Assembly (NCBI GenBank): GCA_021234155.1 | Contig: JAJEKV010000001.1 | Location: 26,091,189 to 26,155,188, forward strand | Length of the DNA stretch: 64,000 nucleotides | Direction: 5' to 3' | Origin: Isoetes taiwanensis | Taxonomy: Eukaryota; Streptophyta; Lycopodiopsida; Isoetales; Isoetaceae | In this document: in pieces, positions 1-11,599 of the stretch | Position numbering within the stretch: position 1 is the first letter of the stretch | Layout of the letters: the number at the start of each line of letters is the position of its first letter | Program-made: the position numbers and the translations under genes | The notes under the pieces: generated by a model | The model's database searches: none | Told to the model about the DNA's origin: nothing | Seen by the model: the letters and a program-made list of their open reading frames with translations, nothing else

Positions 1-2235
1 TTGCATTTAGCATATCTATGCTTAAAAAGCTTTGCACATTATAGTTTGATCTTTTGGTTGTCTCAAATTGCTAGTGAGACAAAAAGGAGGGGTTGGGGGT
101 GCAAAAGGACTTGAAACTGTCAATTGTTTTGCATGTCAATTTTGTTCGTGACATGGAAGAACTCGATCTTATAAATTAAAGAAGGTTGCTAAGAATTTAA
201 TAGCATGAAATGGAAATTGCAAGCAAAGTAAAGCTACTTAAAAATGCAAAGGCATGTCTTTTGTTGCTCAATAGTTATGGGTCGAAGTTCTCGAGCCTAG
301 GCCTATTGAAGGCAATGATTTGGAGTCCGTGGTTCACCGAACTTGCATTTACCCCGGCTCTTCAATATCCTTTGGCGCAATGATCGAGGATCCGCCTTTG
401 TTGTAGCCAATGCTCTATTATTGTCAAGAAATGCTCCCGCAAGAAATGCTCCTATACATGTAGCGCCTTGGACGTAGTGTCAATGTCACCGAACATTGTT
501 AACTCTTTCGTCATGTTGTCGCTGCCACACATCTCGTGAGACACCGTCCGACACTACCTTGTTGCAAGCATTGCATATCTTCACCGACCTTGTTGTCGCC
601 AGCTATGTTCAATCTCAATGTGTTGAGACCGCACTTCCAAGAATATTTGATTAGTGGAAAGCAGATCAAAAAGGTGACAAGCAAGAGCAATTTTGGCTTA
701 GTTTTAGGAGCGTAAGATATGCCTTGGTATTGTCTAGGGCGTGTGCTACTGAAGACTTCTTTTGTGAGTGCCACCACTACGTCATCATTTGGTAACTATA
801 ATTCATCCAGGGGCAATAAGGAAAGGACTTTAGGCCCTTCAATGGATGCCACCTCTGTTTCCTTAGAATCTCTATGGTGTTCACACAATCTTGAACTCAT
901 ACAACGGATTTATCTTCCTTACATCAAAATTACATATGGAGACCCAAAAGCCCGATCTCAACACGGTTTTGCAATTCCACGCCCCTTCATCGTCTGCGAT
1001 TCTATCGCGGATTGTGTGCATTGCATGCTCATCCACGACGTCCACATTTAACGCCCTGTAACTTTTGGATGTTGCTCGTAATAGATTCCCATATTGGATG
1101 AGAACGAGCACATGTATCTTGCTTCCAAGAGTAACGAACAAACAAGTTGATTTCTGGATTATTCTTGTTGACTTCGGATTGGGCATGTCAACAGAATCCC
1201 CGATTGCCGCACGCTTGGTGCCACTGGATGATGCCATCTGCACTGTCACACTAGTTAATGGGATTCGAAAGGAACGACAAGCAATGGAGGTTAATGACGA
1301 CAATCAATGGAGGTTTACTTGTTGATGTTTGGAAGGCTCGCTCCTCCACCATTTTTATATATGGCAAAAAAGGGTTTTCTGCATTTTTGGATCATAAAGG
1401 CACCTTTTCGTAAAATGCAAAGTATTGGGTATGACATTATCATCTGTAAATTTCTAACAAGGGGTGCATGCGTTGTCCTTTGTTGTCAAGAAGAGAAAGA
1501 TGGTCCAAGACCCATCTCTCATTGCTTATAAGTTGCTTATTGAAGAGCATTTCTGATTTGCCTCTTGAAAACCAAAGGACCTACCATTTGTTTTCCTGTA
1601 ATAACTCTATTGCTAGTTTATCATCTGCATTAAATTCCTACACTTGGTTGGCTTTATATCTAGCTCTCTTGCACGTTTTGGCGTGATCCTCAATATTCCG
1701 AAACCTAATCAAATCACGTATTTGCTACGGCATAACCAAAGCATCATCTATTGTGCTTGTCAACAAATGATACTATTAAATCCAGAGCCCTTTCACCGAA
1801 TTCCCTATATTTTGAAAGCTAAGACGACAAAGCTAGTATTCGCACAAGCAAAGTCAACGCATTGTTTCTCACTAGCTAATGATTTGCATTAGAAGTTTTT
1901 TAGCTTGGTTTGCAATGCACTAGGTTTAGCTTGGATTAATATATTTCCTTTTTATGATCCTCTATATTTGAATCCTCCCATGTCTACTATTTTATACCTT
2001 AAAGTTATAGTAAACAAAGCAAATGTCTGCACTAACATCACTAAAACGCCCTTTATTTGTTTTTCAAGTCATTTGAGTATAGTGAGTCTTGTTTACAATT
2101 TTTAGACTGCATCAGAGCTAGAGCCAGGCCATATATGACTTTGAACCATAGCCTATCTCATAGTTACATTTCCATGGCATAGTATATTCTATGCAAGTTA
2201 GGCTACTTGCAGTTGACGACAAAATCTTGCTAAAA
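1..2235. other. No recognisable gene
   Basis: Only short overlapping reading frames on both strands are present (for example 881-1303 minus and 719-1325 plus). None gives a domain or family that I recognise, and none is long enough to stand out from chance. No LTR, TIR or tandem repeat is obvious by eye. I treat it as intergenic sequence, possibly decayed repeat. Confidence 0.5.
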
Positions 2236-4245
2236 TCATTGAACTACATTATTCTTAGCATCTACATATAATGCGCGCAATGTTTCCAGACAAGTTACGC
2301 AGAAATGAAGAGCTGCAGCACGACGCAGCTTCTTTTTGAAGGGTTGTTCAACCAGCATAACAAGCAACTCAGAAAGATCTGATAAATAAGGTTTTAATGA
2401 GCCGTGCATACCATTCTGTGTCCTAAGGTTTCTCAGCTTCAGTGCCAACCAGGAATATCGTGAAAACAACTCTGCAAAGAATGAACATGGCCGTCTGGAC
2501 CTTTTACTGGTAAAGATTTCCTCTATAGCAGTTGACATAGTCTGCACTATACTTCCCTCTTCTGTAGAAGGAAAATTTGCTTGCTCGACTTTAAAAACCC
2601 AAAACCAACAGGCTTGAGAAATATCTCTTATCCTTTTGTTCAAGTATCTGGACGCTATTCTTAATGTCTTTTGGAGCATAGTATCCAAGCTCTCCCTATC
2701 AATGTCTGTGCCTTTAGGATATTCTTTGCCTTTCAATATCTTACTACGCATAACATTTTCTAATTTAGAATCAAGAGGATTCTTGCCGTCTGTAGAGCAT
2801 GAATTAATGAAAGCCTGAAGAAGAGATGGAAGAACAGTCAACACAAGAGTGTTACCAGAGTTTTTTTGCAAGAATTTTTATAAAAGCCCAAGAACGCGGA
2901 GCTTAAATACTGATAGTTGAACATGAATCCCAGTTTTACTTTCTAAACCCTTCTTTCTTTCTTTAAAGATTTCTGCAAGATGAGAATCAAGTTTAAACAT
3001 GGCTTCATCATCTAAATCAGAAAGCTCCGTCTCATCAGAGCTATCCGCCCCATTGTTGCCAGCATCTTGAACCATGGCTGTTTTGTTTTGCACATTTCCC
3101 TTCATAGTATGCATCTGTATTGCATTTTGACCACTTTTCACTGTCTCATCCTCTGAATCGTCCTCTACAGTTTCATCATTGACATCCTTGTCGGGTTCAC
3201 CATCCTCATCACCCTCATCCATTTCACCATCTTCATCCGCACTTTAGTCTTCAAAGCCAAATAAATCATCATCATTGTTGTCATCAACTAAATTATTTTC
3301 ATCGTCTGATTTATGTCTTGATCTGCCAACTTCTTTTCTAACAACTTGCAACATTCTATTCAAACCAGATGGAGTTATATCATTGCAGTATACTTTAACC
3401 AGCTGCACAAACATCTAGTAACCATGTCAGTATAATATAGAAAAACGAATTTGCAACAATGTTGTGTCGTACCTCTTCAGCTGCCGTCCGGACAGGTGCA
3501 GATGAACTTGCTAATAATGAAAGAACCACGTCTAGCACCACGTCATTTATATCCGGACTTCCATCGTGATTCCTCCATTTCAATTGCAAAATCAATTTGT
3601 TGCCCAAATGCTTTCAACATATCAAAAGCTCCATAGACATTTCAGAATCGTACCCGTGTTCCAACCATGCTTCATACATCAATTGTGTTAACAGAGAGCG
3701 TATTGCCTGCAATCTTTTAAGATGTCTTCATTCTTTCCCATATCAATGTGCAGCAATTGCAAGGTTAAATCACTACCTCGATGTGTTCATCAGTTATGTT
3801 CTTGAGATAGCTTTGAAGAAACTTACAAGAGAAGAAATCTTAGAGACTGCAGATTGCATTAAAATAATGGTAGAATCCTCGTCTGATGTAGTTCTGATAA
3901 GTGGAATTAGGATTGATTCCAGTGTATGCACATCAAACGAACAACTAGACAGAATTAGAATCCTTCTTAGTAACACTTTCACTATAGTCACTTTTGGAAC
4001 TGAACCAAATGACAGTTGACTACACTTCTGCAAACAGGCAATTACAGGGATAAGCTGCTTATCACCATTGGAAGCCCATTTGCATAAATCTGCAACAAAT
4101 TGCTGTGCAGACTTATAAGCACTAAGATGATGCACTCTTGCATGGTCTTGTTCTGATTTTCTTCGTCAAGCCATTTTTGCTGCCAAGATGGAGTACTACA
4201 TATTATTCCCTGTATCTGCTGAGTTCTTTCATTTTGAATCTTCAT
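2236..4245 (-). pseudogene. MYBBP1A: DNA polymerase phi / MYBBP1A (POL5) relic, 5'-truncated
   Basis: The family is a nucleolar HEAT-like protein acting in rRNA synthesis and ribosome assembly. Three exons read on the minus strand: about 4135-3777, 3706-3473 and 3402-2236, joined by two GT-AG introns of 70 bp each (3776-3707 and 3472-3403), both phase 0. Family hallmarks are a VLDVVLSLLASSSAPVR stretch, then NDITPSGLNRMLQVVRKE, a long Asp/Glu-rich segment, and a DDEAMFKLDSHLAEIFKER motif followed by a helical C-terminal part. The frame is broken by TGA at 3614-3616, TAA at 3244-3246 and TAA at 2878-2880; homology continues in the same frame on both sides of each. A frameshift is also needed near 3825 and probably another near 4100. 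Only roughly the C-terminal part of the family's length is present. I call it a pseudogene with good confidence; the exact 5' limit is unclear. Confidence 0.8.
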
Positions 4246-4451
4246 AAAGACATGGTGACCCGCCAGCTTTTGTCATCTCCCTAGTTTGGCCACTATAGTG
4301 ATTACTGGTCTGTTGGGATTGAATCTTGTGAGGCATGGCTTTTCACTAGTCCCAGGACACTTCTGGTTGGGACTGGTTAGCTTCACGCATATGCAAGGAA
4401 GATCTGGTATTCTGTTGCTTCAGAATTAGTTTACCTTCTCATAAATCACAA

Positions 4452-5819
4452 TCATCCCCCATACATACTGGTTTCTACTATTGGCACATCATCTGACCTG
4501 CTAGGTGCAGCATATATGTCTGCCAGCAATATATATGGGACAGCATTATCTGGGTTCAATGTTAAAAGATGTCCTGCAGCATTCTTACCATGTTCTATTG
4601 AGGTATAATTTCTGCATGAACTGAGCAGGGCCTTCCATGTCGTTATGTTGGCCCGAAATGGCATATTGTTGATGAAGGCCACTGCACCATCCATCCATCC
4701 TACCCTTCCAAGGAGGTCAATGATACAATTATAATGTTCTACTATTGGAGTGATGTACTTCCTGTCATAAGAACGAAGCAATGCAACCCACCATTGCCCA
4801 TGCCATCATGGCTACATGCTGAGAGGATACTCCCAAAAGTCACTTCATCAGGTCTAATACCTTCCACCTGCATGTCCTGAAACATCTGAATGGCATGCTT
4901 ACCTAGACCATACTGGGCATATGCTGAGATCATTGCATATATGAAATTACAGTCTGTTGAGGTACCTGTTTAAATAGGTGGAAAGCTTTTTCCAGATGCC
5001 CCTGCTGTGCATATGCACTAACCATGGCTGTCCAAGAAATCATGTCTCTGTCCATGATACTACATTCCGCTTTGGCATTATTTCAAATAGAGCCAATGCC
5101 TCTTGAAGATGTCCATGTTGGCTATATGCTGCAATCATGGCATTCCATGAAACAACATCCCGCTCTGGCATATGTTCAAACAGTTGGCAAGATTCTCTCA
5201 AGTTTCCCTGTTGAGCATATGCTGCGAGTATGCTATTCCATGATACTAAGTTCCTCTCAGGCATTTGGTTAAAAGCATTAACAGCCGCTTTGACATTCCC
5301 CTGCCTAATATAACCTGCAATGATGCAATTCCAGGAGACCATGTCCCTATGTGGCATTTGCTCAAAAAGCTGGAAGGCTTCTTCATGGTGCCCATGATGG
5401 ATATATGCTGCAATCATAGAATTCCAGGAAACCACACTACGTTGAGGCATTTTTTGAAACAGAGCACCATTGACGTCACCTACCTGGCTATATGCAGCAA
5501 TCATGGTATTCCATGTGACCACGTTCCTTTGAGGCATTCGTGCAAATAGTTCATTCGCGTCCTGTAATCTACCTTGCTGGACATAACTACCAATCATAAT
5601 ATTCCAAGAAAAACAATTCCGACAATTCATGTTGTCAAACATTGCCCTGGCTTCCTGTAAAGCTCCACATTTACCATACATCTGAACAAGCAAATTCCCC
5701 AGAAAAACATGCTGCTCTAGCCCATTTTCAACTAAATGAAAGTGAATCCGCTTACCTTCCCATAGAGTTCTGGGCAGAGCACCTCTCCATTTTCCAACTC
5801 CAGAAACAGCACGCTTCAT
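4452..5819 (-). pseudogene. PPR protein (PLS class with E-type tail), broken
   Basis: PPR proteins bind organellar RNA in plants. The ATG at 5819-5817 opens about 260 residues with an N-terminal GKRIHFHLVENGLEQHVFLGN segment and at least seven PPR units of the form MPxRNVVSWNxMIAAYxQxG. At about 5045 the frame breaks at NVVSW and resumes out of frame with RDMISWTAMVSAYAQQG, as though about one repeat had been deleted. A second shift lies near 4940 (before MISAYAQYG) and a third near 4790, after which ITPIVEHYNCIIDLLGR and an E-like region (WKALLSSCRNY, LLTLNPDN) follow. It stops at 4452 without a DYW domain. The three frame breaks make a functional product unlikely. No targeting peptide can be judged reliably. 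Confidence 0.85.
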
Positions 5820-6385
5820 GAATGCAACTCTAACACTATTTAATGCAGATCCTGATGTGCCTTGTTCTTCCTCATCTTCTAGACCAGAACAGCATCCAGG
5901 TTTTGAAGAAACACCATATTTTGCTTCTAGCTCAATGGCTCACGGTTTTGCCAGACCTTCAATTTTGTTTGCTTTCTTTATGGCGAATTTAGACCTTCAA
6001 TCTTTGCTTCCTTGCTTTATCCATGATGCAAGCCGCTTGTACTCAGAACTCCAGTGATAAAGGAAAAACTCTACGATTTTCTTCCTAGCATATCTTCATC
6101 AAAGGTTCAGCGACGTCCGGCTACCGGTTACACGGGTAAGAAGATCACCGAGAGTGGAACGAAACTTTGATGCCCCCCAGAGGAGTTCCTGCTTACTGAG
6201 TTCCTCTATCTGCTGCTCTTTCTTTTCTGCAACACCCCTTTGTCGAAATTGCTTGCTGCTATATCTTCTCAAAGATAGAAAAGGAGTGCAAGGGAGCCAG
6301 AAGATGGAATATAAAAAGTGAAAGGAATAGCTTCAATCTACCTCGCCAGTTAGCCGGTTCAAAAATCCGCGATCGATAACGCAGC
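5820..6385. other. Upstream flank of the PPR relic, no gene
   Basis: The minus-strand frame of the PPR relic stays open upstream to about 5936, with an acidic stretch (EDEEEQGTSGS) but no ATG. A stop then closes it. The rest holds only short frames and no promoter I can defend. Confidence 0.4.
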
Positions 6386-6524
6386 TGACCGCCAGTTTAC
6401 AGGGAAGAACAGGTTTTTAGCAGTCATCGGCATATCCTAGGTATATTCCAATATATACCTAGAATATGCTAAAAACCCATATAAACAAGGGTTTGCCCCC
6501 TAGGGGCAACCCAAAAAGAAAAGG
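6386..6524 (+). repeat. Dispersed repeat, type A (palindrome plus GGGTTTGCCCC hairpin)
   Basis: The piece holds an inverted repeat (arms 6432-6446 and 6453-6467, 15 bp, one mismatch, 6-nt loop), then AACCCATATAAACAAGGG and a hairpin GGGTTTGCCCC-CTA-GGGGCAACCC, followed by an AAAAAGAAAAGG purine run. The upstream GACCGCCAGTTTACAGG also occurs, in reverse, near 30370. Related copies lie at 30267-30400 (minus), 32745-32800 (minus) and 37864-37985 (plus). I do not recognise the family. It could be the end of a non-autonomous DNA transposon or a SINE-like element. Confidence 0.7.
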
Positions 6525-8739
6525 CTGAAGATGTTGAGAAGTATGAAGGTAGTTTAAACATGTTCGAGTTTGAGATAGTAGGGCATGCTACCAATCGTCA
6601 TGAGTAAACATGTTAGAAAAGCAGTTCATCCAGGAGCATAATACTGTTAAGAATGGCTATAACAATTTGCGTAGTAATCCTTCAAGTTCTAAGAAGTCAG
6701 GTATTTGAGGCGAAATGGGTAATTACGATATAAGATTTTAGATGACGTATGTCTAAAGTGATGAAATAGACTGAACATGACGTAAACATTGTTTTTAGAG
6801 TTTGCAAAATCATTTTAATTTTGCAATTAGTAGTTTCACTCAAGTTTGAAAGAATGTTTAGTTTAGTAGAATAAGCATCTTCAACAAAAGTGCATAAGTA
6901 CATGAGGTTGATTTTATTGGCTTTTTTTCTTGAATGTTAATGTGTAGTTAGTTAAACGTTGTAAGCACATGATGAAAATGTTCACATATTTGAAACCTTA
7001 CCTCTATAAAACCAATTACAATATACAATTAGGATAGATTATCCTATTATTAATTTGCTATCAGACACATGCTAAGTAAGCATGATCGTAATTTTCAAGT
7101 ACATCTAGTAACTCAAATTTGTCTTGAGAAACATTTATGACATGGCTAACTAAGATTCCATATAGTTTCTTATTATTGTAGATTGTGTAAAGAGTACATA
7201 TATGTGTAGTAAAATACCGACAACGATGGATTACAATGTTTTTGCAAGAGAATTATTTAACATCAATAAAGCATTTGTTTCCTTCTTGATGTATTTGCTT
7301 GTTTGATCTAGAAACCTTTGATGTCACCTGTTAGTTATGAAGTTAGAATTTAGATCCATAGGATGGCTCAACATAACAAAAATAACCACTGCAAGCATAG
7401 CATTAGTCAGAATAAACCATAGGGAAGAACAAGCATAAGGGTTTGAAATAAAGAAACCATAAAACTCAAATTTACTCAAATGTGAATATCTGATCCAATT
7501 CAATGTCTTCTATAACTGCATGATTAGCTTGACTTTGTCGTGATGATCAGAAGTTCTTTGTGACTTTGTTTGAACAAAGGATTCGTCCAAAGCAATTGTC
7601 CAAATAAGGTAGTCAATTTCTTGTAGATTGATTCAGACTACAACAATTTTCCAGTCAATATAATACGAGATAGATAATGGAATAAGCCCAAATTGCTGAA
7701 AAAAAAGAACATAGATCAAGTTTCATTATGTATTAGGCCTCTGCAATACCATACAATACCCTCTAAAAGAAGCAATACGATACATCATGAACTTGCAAAG
7801 GCAGCAATCCAAGATTGGTTATGGATAATTTAAAACAATAATTGATAAGCTACATTTTCCAATCTAATGGTAAAAACAATTTAAGAAAACGGGGAAGTTT
7901 AATAGTTACATGTGTTCTAGCATCTTCATATATATATCGACATTTAGATCACATGCCAGGAAGTTTGGCAGCACTAAAACCATGTTATCGATATCCAATT
8001 ATGATGATTAAGACATTTGACTTAAGTATTAAGACCCTGCAACTAGTGGATTTTTTCCTTCCCGAAGGCCATTTCTTTTCTTTTTAGCAATAGGATATGG
8101 AATAATGTAAGACACACTTATCCAATTGCCATAGCTAATACTAGTATTGAGTAGTACCTTCTGAAAGAAGCTCAGAATAGCTTGTCTACTGTCAGAGATG
8201 AGCTAGATTTCTGCAATAATCCAGGACTATCATTGTTTTCTGAATTATTATTCACATAAAATGCATTGTCTCTGCTAGACAGCCCTGTTCTTGATGATCT
8301 TGTCATATATGGAGAGAAGCAGACAAGAACCTTTTATGAATTATGAAACAGACTTTCAATATGCATAGCAAATACCTAAAGACCAAGCACCCAAGAAAAA
8401 TGGTTGTCTTTAGCTAGGCCATACACCAAGAGAATACTAGAAGATGCATGCCTACACTAAAAATCAAATCTTCCGACAGCCTCTCCTTCGAAAGCAACAA
8501 ACCGCATCGCAAGAAAAAGCAATGATATAGTTCATCCAAAGAATGGAGGGATGATGCAAAGAGATAGAAGAAAGCACACGGATTTATGCACCTAATGCAC
8601 ATAAAGTTATCTTTGCATCATATAAGCCAATTGCACAACTTTGGGATATCTAAGACTGCATAGCCATAAACCTTTAAAAAGGTAAAATGATTTCACTTTT
8701 GGTGATGTTTGTGGCAATGATCATCTGCTACAAATTTAA
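6525..8739. other. AT-rich intergenic sequence, nothing recognised
   Basis: This stretch is AT-rich with short frames only. I find no coding homology, tandem repeat or transposon end. The 81-codon plus-strand frame at 7842-8087 has no recognisable motif. Confidence 0.5.
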
Positions 8740-9003
8740 ATTTTGTTGTGCCCAACAGGTACTTAGTTCTTTTGGCAATGGCAGGCTCACCAGGAGCATT
8801 ATATTTAATCTGGATTTTAAACCTAGTTGCAAGAAATAGCAAATGTAGAAATGAGAAGGAAAACCACCAAAGTCGTATATCATGCCATTGTTTAGTGTCA
8901 TGGAGACAACCGGGTCTCTAGTATTCCAATGCGCTGAGATCATAAGCCCTCGGAAAGAAACTTGCTTCTGATTCTTGACCACAAAACGCTGCATTTTATT
9001 CAA
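8740..9003 (-). pseudogene. LigB / extradiol ring-opening dioxygenase (DODA-like) fragment
   Basis: LigB-domain enzymes, including plant 4,5-DOPA dioxygenases, open catechol rings using a metal held by conserved histidines. The fragment reads LMISAHWNTRDPVVSMTLNN then MIYDFGGFPSHFY, matching the family's SAHW motif (a metal-ligand region) and the IYDFxGFP motif. About 40 bp later, in another frame, it continues with IKYNAPGEPAIAKRT, matching the family's KYxAPG segment. The 40-bp gap has no clear GT-AG borders, so I read it as a small insertion or decayed splice. The rest of the usual roughly 260-residue protein, including the later histidine, is not found nearby. It is most likely a gene fragment; a single exon of a dispersed gene is less likely. 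Confidence 0.6.
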
Positions 9004-10871
9004 AGAAGCAGCAGAGCTGCATTTGATTCAGAGACGCAGCAGAGATGTTAGAAAGCTTGGAAAACAAATTGGAGCAGAGAGCCCTTTGCAGCTGCAACAG
9101 ATGAGCTATGGCATCAGCTTTAAGGGAATTTGGGGCTGAAATCACACTACGGCTAAACCCAATTAATTACGTAGCAAATTTGGACGCATGTTCAGCCTAA
9201 AAATAGTTCTGTCATTTGCCCCATATCACACTGCATCAATGACCTGTGACAGCAACGAATTCTGATCAAAGCTCTTCGTCATTGCTGATGATCTTTCTGA
9301 TTTCCACTATTTTCATATAAGATCAGTCTATCTCTACTGCCATCTGGGTCGAAATTACTTTCTGCTCATATGTATGCCAAAAGCCACGCCACGGTTTCCC
9401 TAAACCTGCCTGAAACCACAGTTCTAAATTTGAAAAGACATCAGAATGCTACACCATATGGTGTACTCTACATAAAAAAAATCGCAAAACTCATTGTCTT
9501 TCACAGCTCTGCCATCGATTTTTACATCCGGTTTTCACTGATTTTCCAGCGATCTTCAAACATCTTCCACTGGTTCCAACGGATTCATTTTGACTCCAGT
9601 GATTTCTATAAAACTCATCGGCAAGCCTGCAATTCTAGAAAGAAGAAGAGCCGGTCGACATCGGGTTGGACACAGAAGGATGTCTCTAGTTCTGTCAACG
9701 TTGACATCTGCAAAAACCTAAGTCCTGCGTCCAGTCCCCATTTGTAAAGGAAAGCTCATTTTGTATGCCAGGTTCATGAAGCATACCTGTAGAAGATTTG
9801 TCGTTGAAATCATTGCATTTTGTTTCTACCTCCCTGCTTCTGCCATAATCTAACATGTCCAGACATTATATTTGCAAATCCAAAAGGGGCAAGGAGTGCG
9901 TCGAGCATCCTCGGCACAAGGCAGAGCCAGAAAGAAAGCTTGTCTTGGCTTGGCCATGGCGAAATAGAAGAGAACAGAGAAGGTGGAGATTAGAACGGCA
10001 GTGAAATCCGAGATCGAAATAACGGAGAGGTCGAATACTCCGGCACGCAAATACTTCCTTTTCTAATTTTCCTGACCCTACGATCAGAAAATAACGAATC
10101 GGACGGCTAAAAAACAAAACAGCTGATGTGGCACGACACGTGGCATAGCCCAGAACGCAGGAAAGTGGGCAGGGGGGGTTAGGCAACCCTGCTAAAAAAA
10201 AATACAGGGCATTTTCCAAATATACCCCTCAATTTTGCAAATCTCCAAATGAAGAAGCATTTTTGTAAATATGCTAATAAAGTTTTTGTGGCTATTCTAT
10301 TCTATTCTATTCTATTCTTGAAAGTTATCTTCACGATCATTGTAGAAGAATAGTCTTTTCAACAAAACCAAATTCATCTAAATCTAAGTTGAATTTCACA
10401 AGTTATTTCATTTTGAGTTGTTCTTTATAACACTTTTTAGAACACTGTAACTTGAAGGGTCCAACTCAGTTTTAAATTATTCTACTGCTGCCGAATAGGT
10501 CTCTCTGTCATCTATAATTTCTATGAAAATTTGATCGATTATTACGAGAAGTTTTTGCCATTTGATCCAAATACCTTGTTTTGGGAGATATTTTAGGAAT
10601 ATTTGCAAACTTAAGGGGTATATTTGGAATCTTTGCTTCTATCTATTGCCTTCACAATTTTTAATGCCAAGGTGGAAACTTGAGCAGGGCAAGTATAGGT
10701 GGATTTTCTCTTCTACCGATTGTGATGATCCCGAACTCAACCACAACTCAAACCACACGGAAATGCACGAGTCCATTCTCTCAGTTCAAAACGGAGATGC
10801 TCTTATGAGATATTGTTTCAAGGCATCCCACCAACACCATCACAATCATCTTCATCCTCTTTTTCTCCATC
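9004..10871. other. Intergenic sequence, nothing recognised
   Basis: Only short frames occur. The interval 9850-10219 is richer in GC and contains CACGTGGC/ACGTGG-like sequence near 10136, but no gene follows that I can identify. The (TATTC)n run at 10292 is listed separately. Confidence 0.45.
10292..10318 (+). repeat. (CTATT)n microsatellite, about 5 units
   Basis: About five tandem copies of CTATT run without interruption. A similar short TAGAA run occurs at about 38641-38658. Confidence 0.9.
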
Positions 10872-10876
10872 CTCAA
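10872..10876 (+). repeat. Copia target-site duplication, left copy (CTCAA)
   Basis: CTCAA directly precedes the LTR start at 10877. The same five bases, read on the minus strand, follow the other LTR at 17091-17087. Confidence 0.8.
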
Positions 10877-11240
10877 TGATGGATGTTATCCAGCATGTAC
10901 ACGTGGCTTGGATTGGTTGGGTCAGATGTGGGCGTAACAAAGTCGGTGGTTTAGGTAAAATCAATAAAAGGGCCTGCATCGCATCAAGGCAGCGTGCCTT
11001 TTCGCATCATCCAGATCAATCGAACAGGCGACGGTCCATCCAAGGGAGCCGAAGTGATTCATCTGGCTGCATCGGTGGAGCCGCCTTACAGAGATACCGC
11101 TCACTGATTGATTCAAATAAGAAGGATCTCACAATTTGTTCCAGCGGATCTTGAAGAAGAGGAGTATTCGGCTGCACAAATTAGCGGGTCTGTGCAGCAG
11201 CAGAACACTTGAGCAGGTTAAGCCATCATTAAATCTATCA
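10877..11240 (+). repeat. Copia 5' LTR
   Basis: It begins TGATGGATG and ends ATCTATCA, directly followed by a primer site. It aligns along its whole length with the minus-strand copy at 17474-17092, with many substitutions and small indels, so the insertion is old. Both copies contain an AATAAAA signal about a third of the way in. Confidence 0.85.
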
Positions 11241-11254
11241 GGGGTATCAGAGCC
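11241..11254 (+). other. Copia primer binding site (initiator Met tRNA type)
   Basis: GGGGTATCAGAGCC follows the LTR end immediately. The core TATCAGAGC is the classical site complementary to the 3' end of plant initiator methionine tRNA. Confidence 0.85.
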
Positions 11255-11263
11255 ATTGCCACT

Positions 11264-11410
11264 ATGGCCAGCATGCTTGCTTTGACGTACTTGAATAGTA
11301 CCCAAGTGTTTGAGGGAGATGAGACAGAATTTCAACTATGGAAAGCAAAGATTACTCAGGCCATTAAGGTGGACAAGTTCAAAGGGGATTCACTTGTGTT
11401 ATACGTATAA
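11264..11410 (+). pseudogene. Copia gag, N-terminal remnant
   Basis: The ATG at 11264 lies 10 bp past the primer site and opens 48 codons before TAA at 11408-11410. It includes LTYLNSTQVFEGDETEFQLW, which fits the start of Copia gag polyproteins (a short N-terminus, a target-binding stretch and a conserved Trp). Most of gag is then missing: AT-rich sequence without coding similarity follows to about 11570. It is a non-functional remnant. Confidence 0.65.
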
Positions 11411-11599
11411 ACCATCTAAGTGTACGCTAAGGGTTTTTTATTACCTATTTTGTACTTATAATAAGGGTTATTTACCATTTATTTCATATATCTAGTTGTA
11501 TTTTAAGGAGTATAAGTGTATATCAAGCCACTTTCCTGCGTATGATAAGGGGGTTCTGCCTGACCCTAGGAATGCAGATGCCATATCTCCAAAATACAG

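Noticed and set aside
881-1303. 140-codon minus-strand frame
   Set aside because: No recognisable domain and overlapped by plus-strand frames of similar quality; kept only as anonymous sequence.
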